Below are positions 24,994-34,667 of a DNA stretch of 64,000 bases, piece after piece. Under the pieces are notes generated by a model. The model had not been told where the DNA came from and ran no database searches. It saw only the letters and a list, made by a program, of their open reading frames with translations. The first letter of the stretch is position 1. Each line of letters begins with the position of its first letter. The translations under genes were made by a program, and so were the position numbers. Source of the DNA: Actinopolyspora biskrensis (GTDB taxonomy: Bacteria; Actinomycetota; Actinomycetes; Mycobacteriales; Pseudonocardiaceae); contig NZ_JACBYW010000008.1 of NCBI RefSeq assembly GCF_013408175.1, positions 121,099 to 185,098 on the forward strand, read 5' to 3'.

Positions 24994-27357
24994 TCACCGT
25001 TTCGTGGTGGCGCTGTTCGTCCGGGTGGCGTGGCGCCCGCTGGGGGGATCGTCGATCAGCCGCACGGTCAGGGCGTCCTGTTCGGTGTCCACGAGCAGCC
25101 CGGTGCCTTCGGGGTGGTCGTCGTCCATGAGCAGGGTCGCGATGCGGTTGTGCAGTTCCCGCTCGATCACTCTCCTCAGGTGCCGGGCCCCGAATTCGCG
25201 GTGGTTGCCCCGGTGGACGAGCCAGTTCACGGCCGAGTCGGTGATTTCCAGATGGGTGTTGGTGTCGTGCAGGCGTTTCCTGGTGTCGTCGAGCAGCAGC
25301 AGGGCGATCTCGGTGAGTGCTTCGGTGTCGAGTGGTTCGAAGGTGACGATCTCGTCGATGCGGTTGATGAATTCGGGCCTGAAGTACGGGGCCAGCTCCT
25401 CGGTCGGGTCGGGCCGGTTCTCCGGGGGCAGCTCGAGGGCCCGTTGGGCGCCGATGTTGGAGGTCATGATCACCACGGTGTTGCTGAAGTCGACCGTTCT
25501 CCCGGTCGAGTCGGTCAGGCGTCCGGCGTCGAGCACCTGCAGCAGGGTGTTGAGTATGTCGGGGTGGGCCTTTTCGATCTCGTCGAGCAGCAGCACCGAG
25601 TAGGGGCGTTTGCGGACGCTGTCGGTGAGTTGGCCCGCTTCGTCGTGCCCCAGGTACCCGGGTGGGGCGCCGACGAGGCGGGACACGCTGTGCTTTTCCT
25701 GGAACTCGCCCATGTCGAAGCGGATGGCGCGTTCGTTCTCCCCGAACAGCGTGGCCGCCAGCGCGCGGGCCAGTTCCGTTTTGCCCACCCCGGTGGGCCC
25801 GGTGAACAGGAAGCTGCACAGCGGACGTTGCGGGTCGGCCAGTCCCGCCCTGGCGCGGCGGAGCGTTTCGGCGACGGTGCGGGTGGCTCGTTGCTGCCCC
25901 ACGACGCGCTGCGCGAGGTGCGTTTCCAGTTCACGGAGCTTGGCTCGTTCGCCGGTGGCCAGTTCGGTGGTCGGTATTCCCGTTCGCGCGGCGACGATTT
26001 CGGCGATCGTCTCGGGGTCCAGCAGCGGTTGTCGCCGCGCTGTGGTGGTTCGTTCGTGGCGCAGCCGCAGCCGCGCGCAGGCGTGGTCGAGCACGTCGAC
26101 CGCTTTGTCCGGTAGGGAGCGGTCGGGGATGTGACGGCTGGTCAGTTCCGCGGCCCGGTGCAGCGCCTGGTCGTCGATCCGGACGTTGTGGTGCTGTTGG
26201 AAGCGTTTCCGCAGTCCCCGCAGGATGTCCACCGTTTCGGGCACCGTCGGTTCGGGGACGGTGATCGGGTGCAGCCTGCGTTCCAGGGCGGGGTCCTTTT
26301 CGACGTGTCTGCGGTACTCCTCGGTGGTGGTGGCTCCGATCAGTGGGAGTTCGCCGCGGGCCAGCGCCGGTTTGACGATGGTGGCCGCGTCCAACGTGCC
26401 CTCCCCGGCTCCGGCGCCGACGAGCGCGTGGATCTCGTCGACGAAGATCACCAGCCCGGATCGTTGCTCGGCGATCTCGCGGAGCAGTTCGCGCAGGCGT
26501 CGTTCGAGGTCGCCCCGGTGTTGTGTGCCTGCGACCACGGCGGTCACGTCCAGTGAGATCAGTCGTTTGCCCGCCAGTGGTGTCGGTGCCGTCCTGTTGG
26601 TGATGCGGCGGGCCAGTTCCTCCACGATGGCCGTTTTGCCGACACCCGGTTCGCCGAGCAGCACCGGGGCGTTCTTGTCGTGCCGGGCGAGTACTTCCGC
26701 GATCTGTTCGAGTTGCTGTTCACGTCCGGTCACCGTGGCCGTGTCGTCGGCGGCGTGGGCCGTCATGTCGTTGCCGAACTCGTCCAGCCACGGTGTCGGG
26801 CTCGTCTGCTCGTCCGAGTGCGCGCGGGCTCGGTTGCGTTCGCCCTGCTCGATGGCGCGTGCCAGCGCGCGTCCAGCGGCGGAGTCGGCGTCGGTGGCCA
26901 CGCCGAGCAGCAGGTGTCTGGTGCCCAGTCGGGCCGCGCCCTCGTGGCGTGCCTGCCGGTGGGAGCCGAGCAGTGCGTGCCGCGCGGCCGCGGTCATCCA
27001 CGGGTTCGGTTCGGTGGTTCCGCCGGTGGCGTCGCGGGCCCCGGCCAGGGTGCGCAGGCTGCGGGCCAGCCGGTCGACGGCCACCCCGGTTTCGCGCAGC
27101 ATCCGCGCGGTGGGCCCGGTCTGGGTCAGCGCCCACAGCAGGTGTGTGTCGTCGAGGGCGCTGCTCCCCCAGTCGCGGGCGGCGTGCACGGCGGTGGACA
27201 GCACTGTGCGGGCCTGGTCGTCCAGCAGGCCCGCACGTCGGTTGCCGGTCTCGTCCGGGGCGGGTTCGGTGCGGGGTTCCTCGGTGGGGGCGCTCAGTAG
27301 CTCGTCGAGCAGCGACTCGACTCCCGGGGACGGTTCGGGGGTGCTGCCGCCACTCAC
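24994..27357 (-). CDS. ClpC-like AAA+ unfoldase (Clp protease ATP-binding subunit)
   Basis: 787 aa from the GTG at 27357 (GGAGAG seven bases upstream). Domain order is a double Clp-N repeat (about 45-185), AAA1 with GEPGVGKTAI and FVDEIHALVGAG, a shortened middle domain, AAA2 with GPTGVGKTELARALA and LLDEIEKAHPDI, and the C-terminal D2-small domain. This is shorter and more divergent than the essential ClpC1 (about 850 aa), so it is probably an additional paralogue. Hexamers feed substrates to ClpP. It is followed by a possible small ORF and sits downstream of a phosphoribosyltransferase gene about 105 bp away on the same strand. Confidence 0.92.
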   Translation of the reverse strand: MSGGSTPEPSPGVESLLDELLSAPTEEPRTEPAPDETGNRRAGLLDDQARTVLSTAVHAARDWGSSALDDTHLLWALTQTGPTARMLRETGVAVDRLARSLRTLAGARDATGGTTEPNPWMTAAARHALLGSHRQARHEGAARLGTRHLLLGVATDADSAAGRALARAIEQGERNRARAHSDEQTSPTPWLDEFGNDMTAHAADDTATVTGREQQLEQIAEVLARHDKNAPVLLGEPGVGKTAIVEELARRITNRTAPTPLAGKRLISLDVTAVVAGTQHRGDLERRLRELLREIAEQRSGLVIFVDEIHALVGAGAGEGTLDAATIVKPALARGELPLIGATTTEEYRRHVEKDPALERRLHPITVPEPTVPETVDILRGLRKRFQQHHNVRIDDQALHRAAELTSRHIPDRSLPDKAVDVLDHACARLRLRHERTTTARRQPLLDPETIAEIVAARTGIPTTELATGERAKLRELETHLAQRVVGQQRATRTVAETLRRARAGLADPQRPLCSFLFTGPTGVGKTELARALAATLFGENERAIRFDMGEFQEKHSVSRLVGAPPGYLGHDEAGQLTDSVRKRPYSVLLLDEIEKAHPDILNTLLQVLDAGRLTDSTGRTVDFSNTVVIMTSNIGAQRALELPPENRPDPTEELAPYFRPEFINRIDEIVTFEPLDTEALTEIALLLLDDTRKRLHDTNTHLEITDSAVNWLVHRGNHREFGARHLRRVIERELHNRIATLLMDDDHPEGTGLLVDTEQDALTVRLIDDPPSGRHATRTNSATTKR

Positions 27358-27462
27358 GGGACACTCTCCATCTCGGCACGGGGTTGCGCGTGGCGCGGGA
27401 GCCACGCGGTTCGGCGTCCATCATGGACAATGCCGGTCCGGATGTGTGGGGGTGGTCGCCCG

Positions 27463-28128
27463 TCACGCCGCGGACTCGGCGAGCAGTGTGCGCAGTTCGT
27501 CGTCGGCCACGGGACGGAAGTCGCGGTACCACTGGCCGACGGCGGAGAACGCGGCCGGACGTCGCGGGCACACCACCAGGTCGGCTTCCTCGCCCAACGC
27601 GGTGACGGCCTCGGGCGCCCCGACCGGCACGGCCAACACGATACGTTGCGGCTCGGACTGCCGAACCCGGCGGATCGCGGCTCGGGCGGTCGCCCCGGTG
27701 GCCAGGCCGTCGTCGACGACGATCACGTCCCGCCCGCCCAGCTCCACGGGGGGCAGTTGTTGGTAGTCCCGTTCCTGTTGCCGGGCGTGGGAACGTTCCT
27801 GTTCGCACTGCTGGTGCAGCTGTTGCTCGTCGAGACCGAAGGCGTGCAGCAGCCGTTGGTCGTAGGTGGCCGGGCCTTCGGCGGCCACCGCGCCCAGGGC
27901 CAGTTCCGGCTGGCCGGGGGCCCCGATCTTGCGGGCCACGCTGGTCCGCACCGGGGCCCGCAGCGCGGCGGCCACCTGCACGGCCACCGGGACACCGCCC
28001 CGCGCCAGCCCGAGCACCACCGGGTTGTCCAGCCGGTGCCCGGACAGCTCCTCGCCCAGTACACGTCCGGCGTGAGCGCGGTCGGTGAACACGCTGTCCT
28101 CGGGAGCGGGGGTGTCACGTTCTGGCAT
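27463..28128 (-). CDS. Phosphoribosyltransferase-domain protein
   Basis: 221 aa. The PRPP-binding loop VIVVDDGLATGATARAAI (about 134-151) is intact, preceded by GLARGGVPVAVQVAAAL (the PPi loop region) and a helical insertion rich in Gln/Glu. Proteins of this layout occur in actinomycetes and are often fused to dienelactone hydrolases; their substrate is unknown. An intergenic distance of about 105 bp to the Clp gene and 190 bp to the ABC-class ATPase makes a shared transcript possible but unproven. Confidence 0.85.
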   Translation of the reverse strand: MPERDTPAPEDSVFTDRAHAGRVLGEELSGHRLDNPVVLGLARGGVPVAVQVAAALRAPVRTSVARKIGAPGQPELALGAVAAEGPATYDQRLLHAFGLDEQQLHQQCEQERSHARQQERDYQQLPPVELGGRDVIVVDDGLATGATARAAIRRVRQSEPQRIVLAVPVGAPEAVTALGEEADLVVCPRRPAAFSAVGQWYRDFRPVADDELRTLLAESAA

Positions 28129-28320
28129 GGTCGTCTCCTCGAGCCGCTCGGCCGACCGGCGGCTGAGCCCCGTGCCTACCCGGTTCGTCGGCGCGGGGCG
28201 GGGTTCGTTCGTCCGGAAGCGGGACGATTTCGCTCCCCCGAGTGAATACCCGACCCGGTCCCGTCCCGAAACGACGTGGGCGGCTCGAAAGGACCTCCGG
28301 TGCCCGTGCGGGTGGACCCG

Positions 28321-30054
28321 TCAGTCCCTGAAGGCCCCGATCCGCAGGGTGCGCAGCCGGTTGAGGGCGGCGGCGAGTTCGAAACGGCGGGGGACGGCGA
28401 AGTCGCCGACGTAGCGGTCGTCGACCGCGTGGATCCCCCGCTTGGCCACCTCCGCGTCGAAGGCGTCCAGCACCTCGCGCACGGTGCGGTTCCCGTCGAG
28501 CAGTCCCGAGCGGGCGCAGTTGACCAGCGCCAGTCCGATACCGGTCACCTGGCTGGGGTCGACGAGTTGTTCGACGGCGCGCAGTTCCACGGTGGTCTGG
28601 CCGAGCGTGAGGGCGTCGGTGCCGCGGGAGCGCACTTTGGGGCGGTCGGTGTCGATCGAACGGGGGTCGGGCATGCGCGAGCGCACCGCGGGGAAGGTTT
28701 CGGCTTCGCGGTGCCGACCGGTGGGGGTGCTGGCCAGGCCGCGGGCGCGTTCGGTGACCTCGTGGCACCGGTAGGAGTCCAGCATCAGCACCCGGTCGGC
28801 CACGTCCATGTAGTCGCCGGAGCCGCCCATGACCATCACCGTGGACACTCCGTGCCTGTCGTGCAGCGGGCGGATCAGGTCCAGGAAGGGGGTCAGCGGT
28901 TCGGAGTCCTTGGCGACCAGTTCCTGCATCCGCGCGTCACGGATCATCAGGTTGGTGGCGGCGGTGTCCTCGTCCAGCAGCAACGCCCGGGAACCGGCTT
29001 CGACCGCTTCGACGATCGAGGCGGCCTGCGAGGTCGACCCCGAGGCGTTGTCGGTGGAGAAGTCGCTGGTGTCGGTGCCGGTGGGCAGGTGGCTGACGAA
29101 CGGGCTGACATCGACCCGGTTGACTCGCCTGCCGTCCTCGGCGCGCACTTTGACCGTGTCCTCGCGGCAGACCACCAGTTCCCTGCCGTCGCCGGGCACG
29201 TGGTCGTAGATGCCGTGTTCCAGTGCGCGCAGCAGCGTGGACTTGCCGTGGAAACCACCGCCGACGATGAGGCTGATCCCCTCGGCGATGCCCATCCCGG
29301 CCACGCGTCCCCGGTTGGGGAGGTCGAACTCGACGCGCAGCGAGTCGGGTGAGGAGAACGGCACGGCCTGTTGCAGGGGGCGGTCGTCGATGCCGCTGCG
29401 TCGGGGCAGCACCGCCCCGTCGGCCACGAACGCCACCAGGTTCCGCTGGGGCAGTTGCCTGCGCAGCGCGTCGGTGTCCTCGATGGAGTCGACGAACTCC
29501 CGCACACGTTGCTGGTCGGCCGTTTTCCAGCGCAGCCCGTTCTCGACGGCGGAGGGCAGGTCGCGGCACAGCGCCTGCTCGGCCTGCTTGCCGTCGATGC
29601 TGCGGCCCTTGCCCGGCATGTCGATGCCCAGGCGCAGCACCACGGCTCCGTCGACGATCTGGCACGAGCTCCGGTCCAGCACCTGCTGGTTGCCCGCGTC
29701 CACGCCCAGCCTGCTGTCCCGCAGCCCGCGGTGCACCGCGCGCACCAGCACCCCGGCCAGGCCGCGCGCCCGCACCGGGTTCGACCACAGGTCCGCGGGA
29801 AAGCCCGCGTGTTCGGGGTCGACACGTACTTCGCACCGGCTGGCGGGCGCGTAGGGGTCCGGCTGGACTTTTTGGACGTCCAGGGTGAAGCCGTCGAACG
29901 ACCAGTTCCCGCTCAGGGATTTGTAGCGCCCGTAGCTGGCGCCGTGCATCGACCGTAGTTGTTCGCGTAGCCCTTCGGCGGTCCGTTTGGCGGGAGGGGC
30001 GCCTTGCGCGCGCCCGCCGCCGGGGCCTCGATTGTTGTTCGCTCGTTGTGCCAT
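28321..30054 (-). CDS. Predicted ATPase of the ABC class (PF09818 type)
   Basis: 577 aa from the ATG at 30054. A Gly/Arg-rich N-tail (AQRANNNRGPGGG) is followed by a conserved N-domain (LSGNWSFDGFTLDVQKVQPD), a Walker A in the form GGGFHGKSTLLRALEHG, a signature-like stretch ASGSTSQAASIVEA, Walker B ALLLDEDTAATNLMIRD and a long C-terminal domain ending in a helical hairpin. The family is found in bacteria and in kinetoplastid mitochondria (MRB1590), where it is tied to RNA processing; the bacterial role is unknown. There are no membrane segments, so it is not a transporter subunit. Confidence 0.88.
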   Translation of the reverse strand: MAQRANNNRGPGGGRAQGAPPAKRTAEGLREQLRSMHGASYGRYKSLSGNWSFDGFTLDVQKVQPDPYAPASRCEVRVDPEHAGFPADLWSNPVRARGLAGVLVRAVHRGLRDSRLGVDAGNQQVLDRSSCQIVDGAVVLRLGIDMPGKGRSIDGKQAEQALCRDLPSAVENGLRWKTADQQRVREFVDSIEDTDALRRQLPQRNLVAFVADGAVLPRRSGIDDRPLQQAVPFSSPDSLRVEFDLPNRGRVAGMGIAEGISLIVGGGFHGKSTLLRALEHGIYDHVPGDGRELVVCREDTVKVRAEDGRRVNRVDVSPFVSHLPTGTDTSDFSTDNASGSTSQAASIVEAVEAGSRALLLDEDTAATNLMIRDARMQELVAKDSEPLTPFLDLIRPLHDRHGVSTVMVMGGSGDYMDVADRVLMLDSYRCHEVTERARGLASTPTGRHREAETFPAVRSRMPDPRSIDTDRPKVRSRGTDALTLGQTTVELRAVEQLVDPSQVTGIGLALVNCARSGLLDGNRTVREVLDAFDAEVAKRGIHAVDDRYVGDFAVPRRFELAAALNRLRTLRIGAFRD

Positions 30055-30222
30055 CCCCCGATGGGTACCCGAGGCGACTGTGAATATCCAATCGTGGTCC
30101 GCCCGGCGCGTGCTGCACGTGACACAGCACAAATCCGGTAGTGTCCACCGCGGATCCGGTCAACACGCTGTGTGACCGTTCTTGCACAGTCAGGGTCCCC
30201 GATTGCGAGGAGGCTCAGCACC

Positions 30223-31056
30223 GTGATCGACCTCAGCTCCCCTCGCTCCCCCCGCCGGGAGAAGCACCGAGGCCGTGTGACCGGTGCCGCGCGTCTGGCG
30301 GGCGCGTTCGCGCTGGCCGTGGCCGGGCTGGGTAGCACTGCCGCCGCCGTGCCACACCCCGACGGTGTCGCCCCCGCTCCCCGAGATCCCGGGCCGTCCG
30401 TGCACGGCATGGACGTCAGCGGCCACCAGGGAGAGGTGGACTGGCGCGGCGCGTGGAGCTCCGGAGCCCGGTTCGCCTATGTCAAAGCCACCGAGGGGAC
30501 CGGGTTCCGCAGCTCCACCTACCGGGCACAGTCCTCCGGGGCACGCGCGGTGGGGATGCTGCGGGGGGCCTACCACTTCGGACGTCCCGATGTGTCCGGA
30601 GCCGCCGAGCAAGCCCGTTTCTTCGTGAACCACGGGGGCGGCTGGGTGCCCGACGGGCGCACCCTGCCGGGGGTGCTCGACATCGAGTACAACCCCTACG
30701 GCCCCGACGACTGCTACGGGCTGGGGCCGGCGAGGATGAGCCAGTGGATCGCCGAGTTCAGCGACACCTACCGGGGGTTGACCGGCCGCTTCCCCGCCAT
30801 CTACACCACCAGGAACTGGTGGAACACCTGCACCGGGGGGAACACCGGTTTCGCGGAGAACAACCCGCTGTGGGTGGCCCGCTACGGTCCCGAGGTGGGG
30901 CAACTACCCGCCGGGTGGGCCCAGCACACGATGTGGCAGCACGACAACGGGGGCACCTTCCCCGGTGACCAGAACCTGTTCAACGGCAAGATGGCCGCGT
31001 TGAAACGGTTCGCCGCTGGGACTCCGCGGCAGCGGGCGGCCGCGGAACGGTCGTGA
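30223..31056 (+). CDS. Secreted GH25 lysozyme (1,4-beta-N-acetylmuramidase)
   Basis: 277 aa from the GTG at 30223 (GAGGAGG nine bases upstream). A signal peptide with Arg-rich n-region, a core (AGAFALAVAGLG) and an AxA site (TAAAVP) precedes a GH25 domain. GMDVSGHQGEVDWRGA contains the conserved catalytic-site Asp, AYVKATEGTGFRS and VLDIEYNPYG supply the Asp/Glu pair, and WQHDNGG closes the barrel. It cleaves peptidoglycan outside the cell. The divergent gene is the ABC-class ATPase; the next gene is a cell-wall LCP protein on the other strand. Confidence 0.93.
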   Translation: MIDLSSPRSPRREKHRGRVTGAARLAGAFALAVAGLGSTAAAVPHPDGVAPAPRDPGPSVHGMDVSGHQGEVDWRGAWSSGARFAYVKATEGTGFRSSTYRAQSSGARAVGMLRGAYHFGRPDVSGAAEQARFFVNHGGGWVPDGRTLPGVLDIEYNPYGPDDCYGLGPARMSQWIAEFSDTYRGLTGRFPAIYTTRNWWNTCTGGNTGFAENNPLWVARYGPEVGQLPAGWAQHTMWQHDNGGTFPGDQNLFNGKMAALKRFAAGTPRQRAAAERS

Positions 31057-31085
31057 TCGCCGCGGCCGCCGTCGGGACGTTTTCC

Positions 31086-32213
31086 CTAGCCGCCGAGGGT
31101 TCCCTCGGGGACCGGCCGGTCGTTGGCGATCGCCTCGAACAGGCGGGAAGCCCGTGCAGAGTCCCACTTGACCACGGACTGGCCGTTGAGCGTGCCGAAA
31201 CCGGAGATGGGCACGGTGCCGGTGATCCCGTTGCCCGACGAGATGTCACCCATCGACCAGGCCAGCCCCGTCAGGTGCCACACGTGGTCGCCGTTGTCCA
31301 GCAGGAAGGTGTCACCTGCCGCCGAGATCAACGGGAAGGTCCGTAGCGGGTTCAACAGCGTCGTCGGGCTGGTGGCCTTGTCGATCAGGGCACCGAGGAG
31401 TTTGCGCTGGTTCTCGACCCGCTGCAGATCCCCCTCCGGGTAGGCGCGGCTGCGCACGAAACCGAGAGCCTGCCGCCCGTCGAGCTGTTGGCACCCCTGC
31501 TTCAGGTCGATCCCCGCCTTGGGGTCGTTCAACGGCTGGTCCAGGCACATCTCGACCCCGCCGACCGCTTCGACCAGGCTGGCGAACCCGCCCAGGCCGA
31601 TCTCGGCGTAGTGGTCCATGTGCACCCCGGTGGCGTTTTCCACCGTGCGCACCAGCAGCTGCGGCCCCCCGATCGCGAAGGCCGCGTTGAGCTTGTTCCG
31701 CCCGTTTCCCGGGATCGGCACCGAGGAGTCCCGGGGCAAGCTGATCAGCGACGGATCACCACCGCCGGCGGGCACGTGCAGCAGCATCATGGTGTCCGTG
31801 CGCCTGCCCCCGGCGTCTCCGGCGGACAGTTCCTCCCGGCGGGACTCGTCCAGCCCCTGTCTGCTGTCGGAGCCCACCAGCAGCCAGTTGGTCCCGGGAG
31901 TGTCGCCGACCCGACCCTGGTAGTCGTCCAAAGCGCCGGTGCGCTGCAGGGAACTGTCCACGTAGACCACGAGGCCCACCAGCAACAGCAGTATCACCAG
32001 CAGCGTGATCCCGATACGACGGCCCCAGCGTTTCTTCTTCTTCCGCGGAGTGCCCGGGCCCGCCGCGCCGGGCCCGGTGCCGGGCTGCTCCCGCTGGGAG
32101 GGGGCCCGGTCGGACGACCGCGGGTCGCGGTGATAGTAGTCGTAACCGTTTCCCCGCCGGCCACGGCCCGTGGCGCCACGCCGGTTCGGCTGATTCGCCG
32201 ACCAATCGCTCAT
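31086..32213 (-). CDS. LytR-CpsA-Psr (LCP) family cell-wall ligase
   Basis: 375 aa. A basic cytoplasmic tail (about 65 aa, RKKKKRWGRR) leads into one membrane helix (IGITLLVILLLLVGLVVYV), then an extracellular LCP domain with NWLLVGSDSRQGL, GRRTDTMMLLHV, the catalytic-site Arg in SLPRDSSVPIPG and FVRSRAYPEGDLQRVENQ. LCP enzymes transfer polymer chains (arabinogalactan or teichoic-acid types) from lipid carriers to peptidoglycan. It lies convergent to the GH25 lysozyme gene, a wall-related pairing that may be chance. Confidence 0.93.
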   Translation of the reverse strand: MSDWSANQPNRRGATGRGRRGNGYDYYHRDPRSSDRAPSQREQPGTGPGAAGPGTPRKKKKRWGRRIGITLLVILLLLVGLVVYVDSSLQRTGALDDYQGRVGDTPGTNWLLVGSDSRQGLDESRREELSAGDAGGRRTDTMMLLHVPAGGGDPSLISLPRDSSVPIPGNGRNKLNAAFAIGGPQLLVRTVENATGVHMDHYAEIGLGGFASLVEAVGGVEMCLDQPLNDPKAGIDLKQGCQQLDGRQALGFVRSRAYPEGDLQRVENQRKLLGALIDKATSPTTLLNPLRTFPLISAAGDTFLLDNGDHVWHLTGLAWSMGDISSGNGITGTVPISGFGTLNGQSVVKWDSARASRLFEAIANDRPVPEGTLGG

Positions 32214-32431
32214 GGCCGGTAATCTATCCGCCCCCTGATCCCCCTTCGACCCCGGTCACCCGACCGGTGGGTGGCTACCCTGTGCCCACCGGGTCCGCCC
32301 GTGCGCGCGAGTCGGACACCGACAACGACCGACAACACGCGAAGCCCGCGCTGCCCCGCGAGCGCCGCCGCGGATGGAATCATCGTCGACGGGTCCTGTT
32401 CGCCGCCGACATCGAAGGGCATCCTGCAACC

Positions 32432-33916
32432 ATGAGCGTCAACGACCAGCCGAGCGATCCGCGGGAAAGCACCGTCGTGGACGACGTTGCCAAGCAGCTC
32501 CTCGTCGACGGCAAATGGCGCCCCGCCACCGGCGGCGGCACGTTTCCGGTCGAGGACCCGTCGACCACGACGACCCTGTGCTCGGTGGCCGACGCCACCT
32601 CCGACGACGCGCTGGAGGCGCTGGCCGCCGCAGACAGGGCCCAGAGCTCCTGGGCCGCACATCCCCCGCGGGAACGCGGCGAGATCCTGCGGCGGGCCTT
32701 CGAAACGATCACCTCCAGGCACGAGGACCTGGCGCTGTTGATGACCCTCGAAATGGGCAAACCGCTGGCCGAGTCCCGCGCCGAGATCACCTACGCGGCC
32801 GAGTTCTTCCGCTGGTTCGCCGAGGAGGCCGTCCGCATCGACGGTGACTACACGGTCTCACCGAACGGCAGGGGGCGGGTGCTGGTGCTGCGCCAGCCGG
32901 TCGGTCCCGCGCTGATGGTCACCCCGTGGAACTTCCCGATGGCCATGGGAACCCGCAAGATAGGTCCCGCCGTGGCCGCGGGCTGCACCATGGTGATGAA
33001 ACCGGCCCACCAGACACCGCTGACGATGCTGGCCCTCGGCGACATCCTCACCGAGGCCGGCCTGCCCGACGGGGTGCTCAACATCGTCACCGCCCACGGC
33101 GCCGGCTCGGTGATGCGCCCGATGATCGAGGACGGTCGGGCCCGCAAACTGACCTTCACCGGATCGACGCCCGTGGGACGCAAGCTGATCGAGCAGTCGG
33201 CCGGGCAGGTGCTGAACGTGTCCATGGAGCTCGGCGGCAACGCGCCCTTCCTCGTGTTCGACGACGCCGATGTGGACGCCGCCGTCGACGGGGCCATGCT
33301 GGCCAAGATGCGCAACGTCGGCGAAGCCTGCACCGCGGCCAACCGGTTCTACGTGCACGACAGCGTCGCCGAGGAGTTCACCCGCAAGCTCACCGAGCGC
33401 ATGGAGGCGCTGCACGTGGGCCGCGGAGTCGACGACGGGATCGAGGTGGGGCCGCTGATCGACGCGGGCCAGCTCGACAAGGTCGTCGAACTCGTCGACG
33501 ACGCGGTCGCCAAGGGTGCGCGGGTGGAAACCGGAGGGAGCCGGGGCGACGGGCAGGGCCACTACTACCTGCCGACGGTGCTGACCGGGGTGCCCTCCTC
33601 AGCCCGGATGACCCGGGAGGAGATTTTCGGGCCCGTGGCACCGATCACCACCTTCACCGAGGAGCACGAGGCCACAGCCGCGGCCAACGACACCGAGTTC
33701 GGCCTGGTCAGCTACGTCTACACCCGGGATGTGCAGCGCGCGCTGCGGATCAGCGAAACCCTGCAGGCGGGGATGGTGGGGCTCAACCAGGGGGTGGTGT
33801 CCAACGCGGCCGCCCCCTTCGGAGGGGTCAAGCACTCCGGAATCGGACGGGAAGGCGGCAAGGTCGGCATCGACGAGTACCTGGAGACCAAGTACGTGGC
33901 CGTCGGCGGTCTGTGA
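32432..33916 (+). CDS. gabD: Succinate-semialdehyde dehydrogenase (NAD(P)+)
   Basis: 494 aa from the ATG at 32432. Aldehyde dehydrogenase landmarks are the cofactor segment TPWNFPMAMGTRKIGPAVAA, FTGSTPVGRKL, the general base in MELGGNAPFLVF and the nucleophile Cys in VGEACTAANRFYV. The PWNFPMAM, ELGGNAPF and EIFGPVAPI combination is typical of GabD-type enzymes of GABA and 4-hydroxybutyrate degradation. An AAGGG about 14 bases upstream is only a weak ribosome site. A GntR repressor convergent to it may or may not be related. Confidence 0.88.
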   Translation: MSVNDQPSDPRESTVVDDVAKQLLVDGKWRPATGGGTFPVEDPSTTTTLCSVADATSDDALEALAAADRAQSSWAAHPPRERGEILRRAFETITSRHEDLALLMTLEMGKPLAESRAEITYAAEFFRWFAEEAVRIDGDYTVSPNGRGRVLVLRQPVGPALMVTPWNFPMAMGTRKIGPAVAAGCTMVMKPAHQTPLTMLALGDILTEAGLPDGVLNIVTAHGAGSVMRPMIEDGRARKLTFTGSTPVGRKLIEQSAGQVLNVSMELGGNAPFLVFDDADVDAAVDGAMLAKMRNVGEACTAANRFYVHDSVAEEFTRKLTERMEALHVGRGVDDGIEVGPLIDAGQLDKVVELVDDAVAKGARVETGGSRGDGQGHYYLPTVLTGVPSSARMTREEIFGPVAPITTFTEEHEATAAANDTEFGLVSYVYTRDVQRALRISETLQAGMVGLNQGVVSNAAAPFGGVKHSGIGREGGKVGIDEYLETKYVAVGGL

Positions 33917-33935
33917 CCGCCCGGGGACGTGCCAC

Positions 33936-33970
33936 CGCACCCGGGCCGGTTCGAGCCCGTCCCGGGTGCG
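33936..33970. terminator. Bidirectional terminator between gabD-like gene and GntR gene
   Basis: CGCACCCGGG (33936-33945) and CCCGGGTGCG (33961-33970) form a 10-bp perfect stem in the 60-bp convergent gap. Confidence 0.6.
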
Positions 33971-33977
33971 CGGTGGT

Positions 33978-34667
33978 CTACTCCTCCAGCGAGGACGTCA
34001 GCCGTTCCAAGGCGTCGTTCATGTGCGCTTCCAAGCGGCTCAGCACAAGCTGCTCGTCTCCCGCCTCGATCGCGTCCACCAACCCCTTGTGCTCGTCCAC
34101 CAGTGCCTGCGTGTCAGCCGGGTAGGTGTCGACGAGGGCTCCCAGACACATGCGTTTCTCCACCAGCAGCGTCTGGGCCATCCGCTGCAGTCGAGGACTG
34201 CGGGAAGCCGCCACCAAGGTCTCGTGGAACTCCTGGTCGGCCTCGGTGAGCCCCGCACTGTCGTCCTTGGCCACGGCAGCGACCATCTTGGCGTGCGCGG
34301 CGGTCAGTTCGGCCACCGCGTCCACCCGGTGATGTCGCACTATCTGCTCGCAAGCGGTGCGTTCCACCGCCAGCCGCGCCACGTAGACGTCGTGAACGTC
34401 CTCGGGTTCCATCGTGGTCACGAACAGACCCCGGTGGGGTTCGCTCTGCAGCAAACCCTCCTGCACGAGCCGTTGCATCGCTTCCCGCAGAGGCCCACGG
34501 CTGACACCGAGTTGGGCAGCGAGATCGGCCTCCCCGAGTTGGCTGCCCGGTGCCAGCGATCCGTACATGATCGCCGAACGCAGTTGGTCGGCCACGATCG
34601 CCGCCGTGGATTTCCGCTGGACCGGCTCCAACTCCCCGGCCTGGTTCTGTTCGTCGACTCCCAACAT
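33978..34667 (-). CDS. GntR-family regulator, FadR subfamily (FCD domain)
   Basis: 229 aa from the ATG at 34667 (GAGAGG seven bases upstream). The winged helix-turn-helix is STAAIVADQLRSAIMYGSLA through GEADLAAQLGVSRGPLREAM, followed by an all-helical FCD effector domain with the metal-binding His residues of the family (EFHETLVAASRSPRL; HMNDAL near the end). Such regulators sense organic acids. The target is not evident; its upstream side is a 900-bp gene-poor stretch, and the convergent gene is the semialdehyde dehydrogenase. Confidence 0.9.
   Translation of the reverse strand: MLGVDEQNQAGELEPVQRKSTAAIVADQLRSAIMYGSLAPGSQLGEADLAAQLGVSRGPLREAMQRLVQEGLLQSEPHRGLFVTTMEPEDVHDVYVARLAVERTACEQIVRHHRVDAVAELTAAHAKMVAAVAKDDSAGLTEADQEFHETLVAASRSPRLQRMAQTLLVEKRMCLGALVDTYPADTQALVDEHKGLVDAIEAGDEQLVLSRLEAHMNDALERLTSSLEE

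Noticed and set aside
22697..25819. 1040-aa minus-strand ORF as a single fusion protein
   Set aside because: The aconitase begins at the GTG at 24661 with a ribosome site. The upstream 385 codons are out of frame with the Clp gene they overlap and read as Arg/Pro-rich noise.
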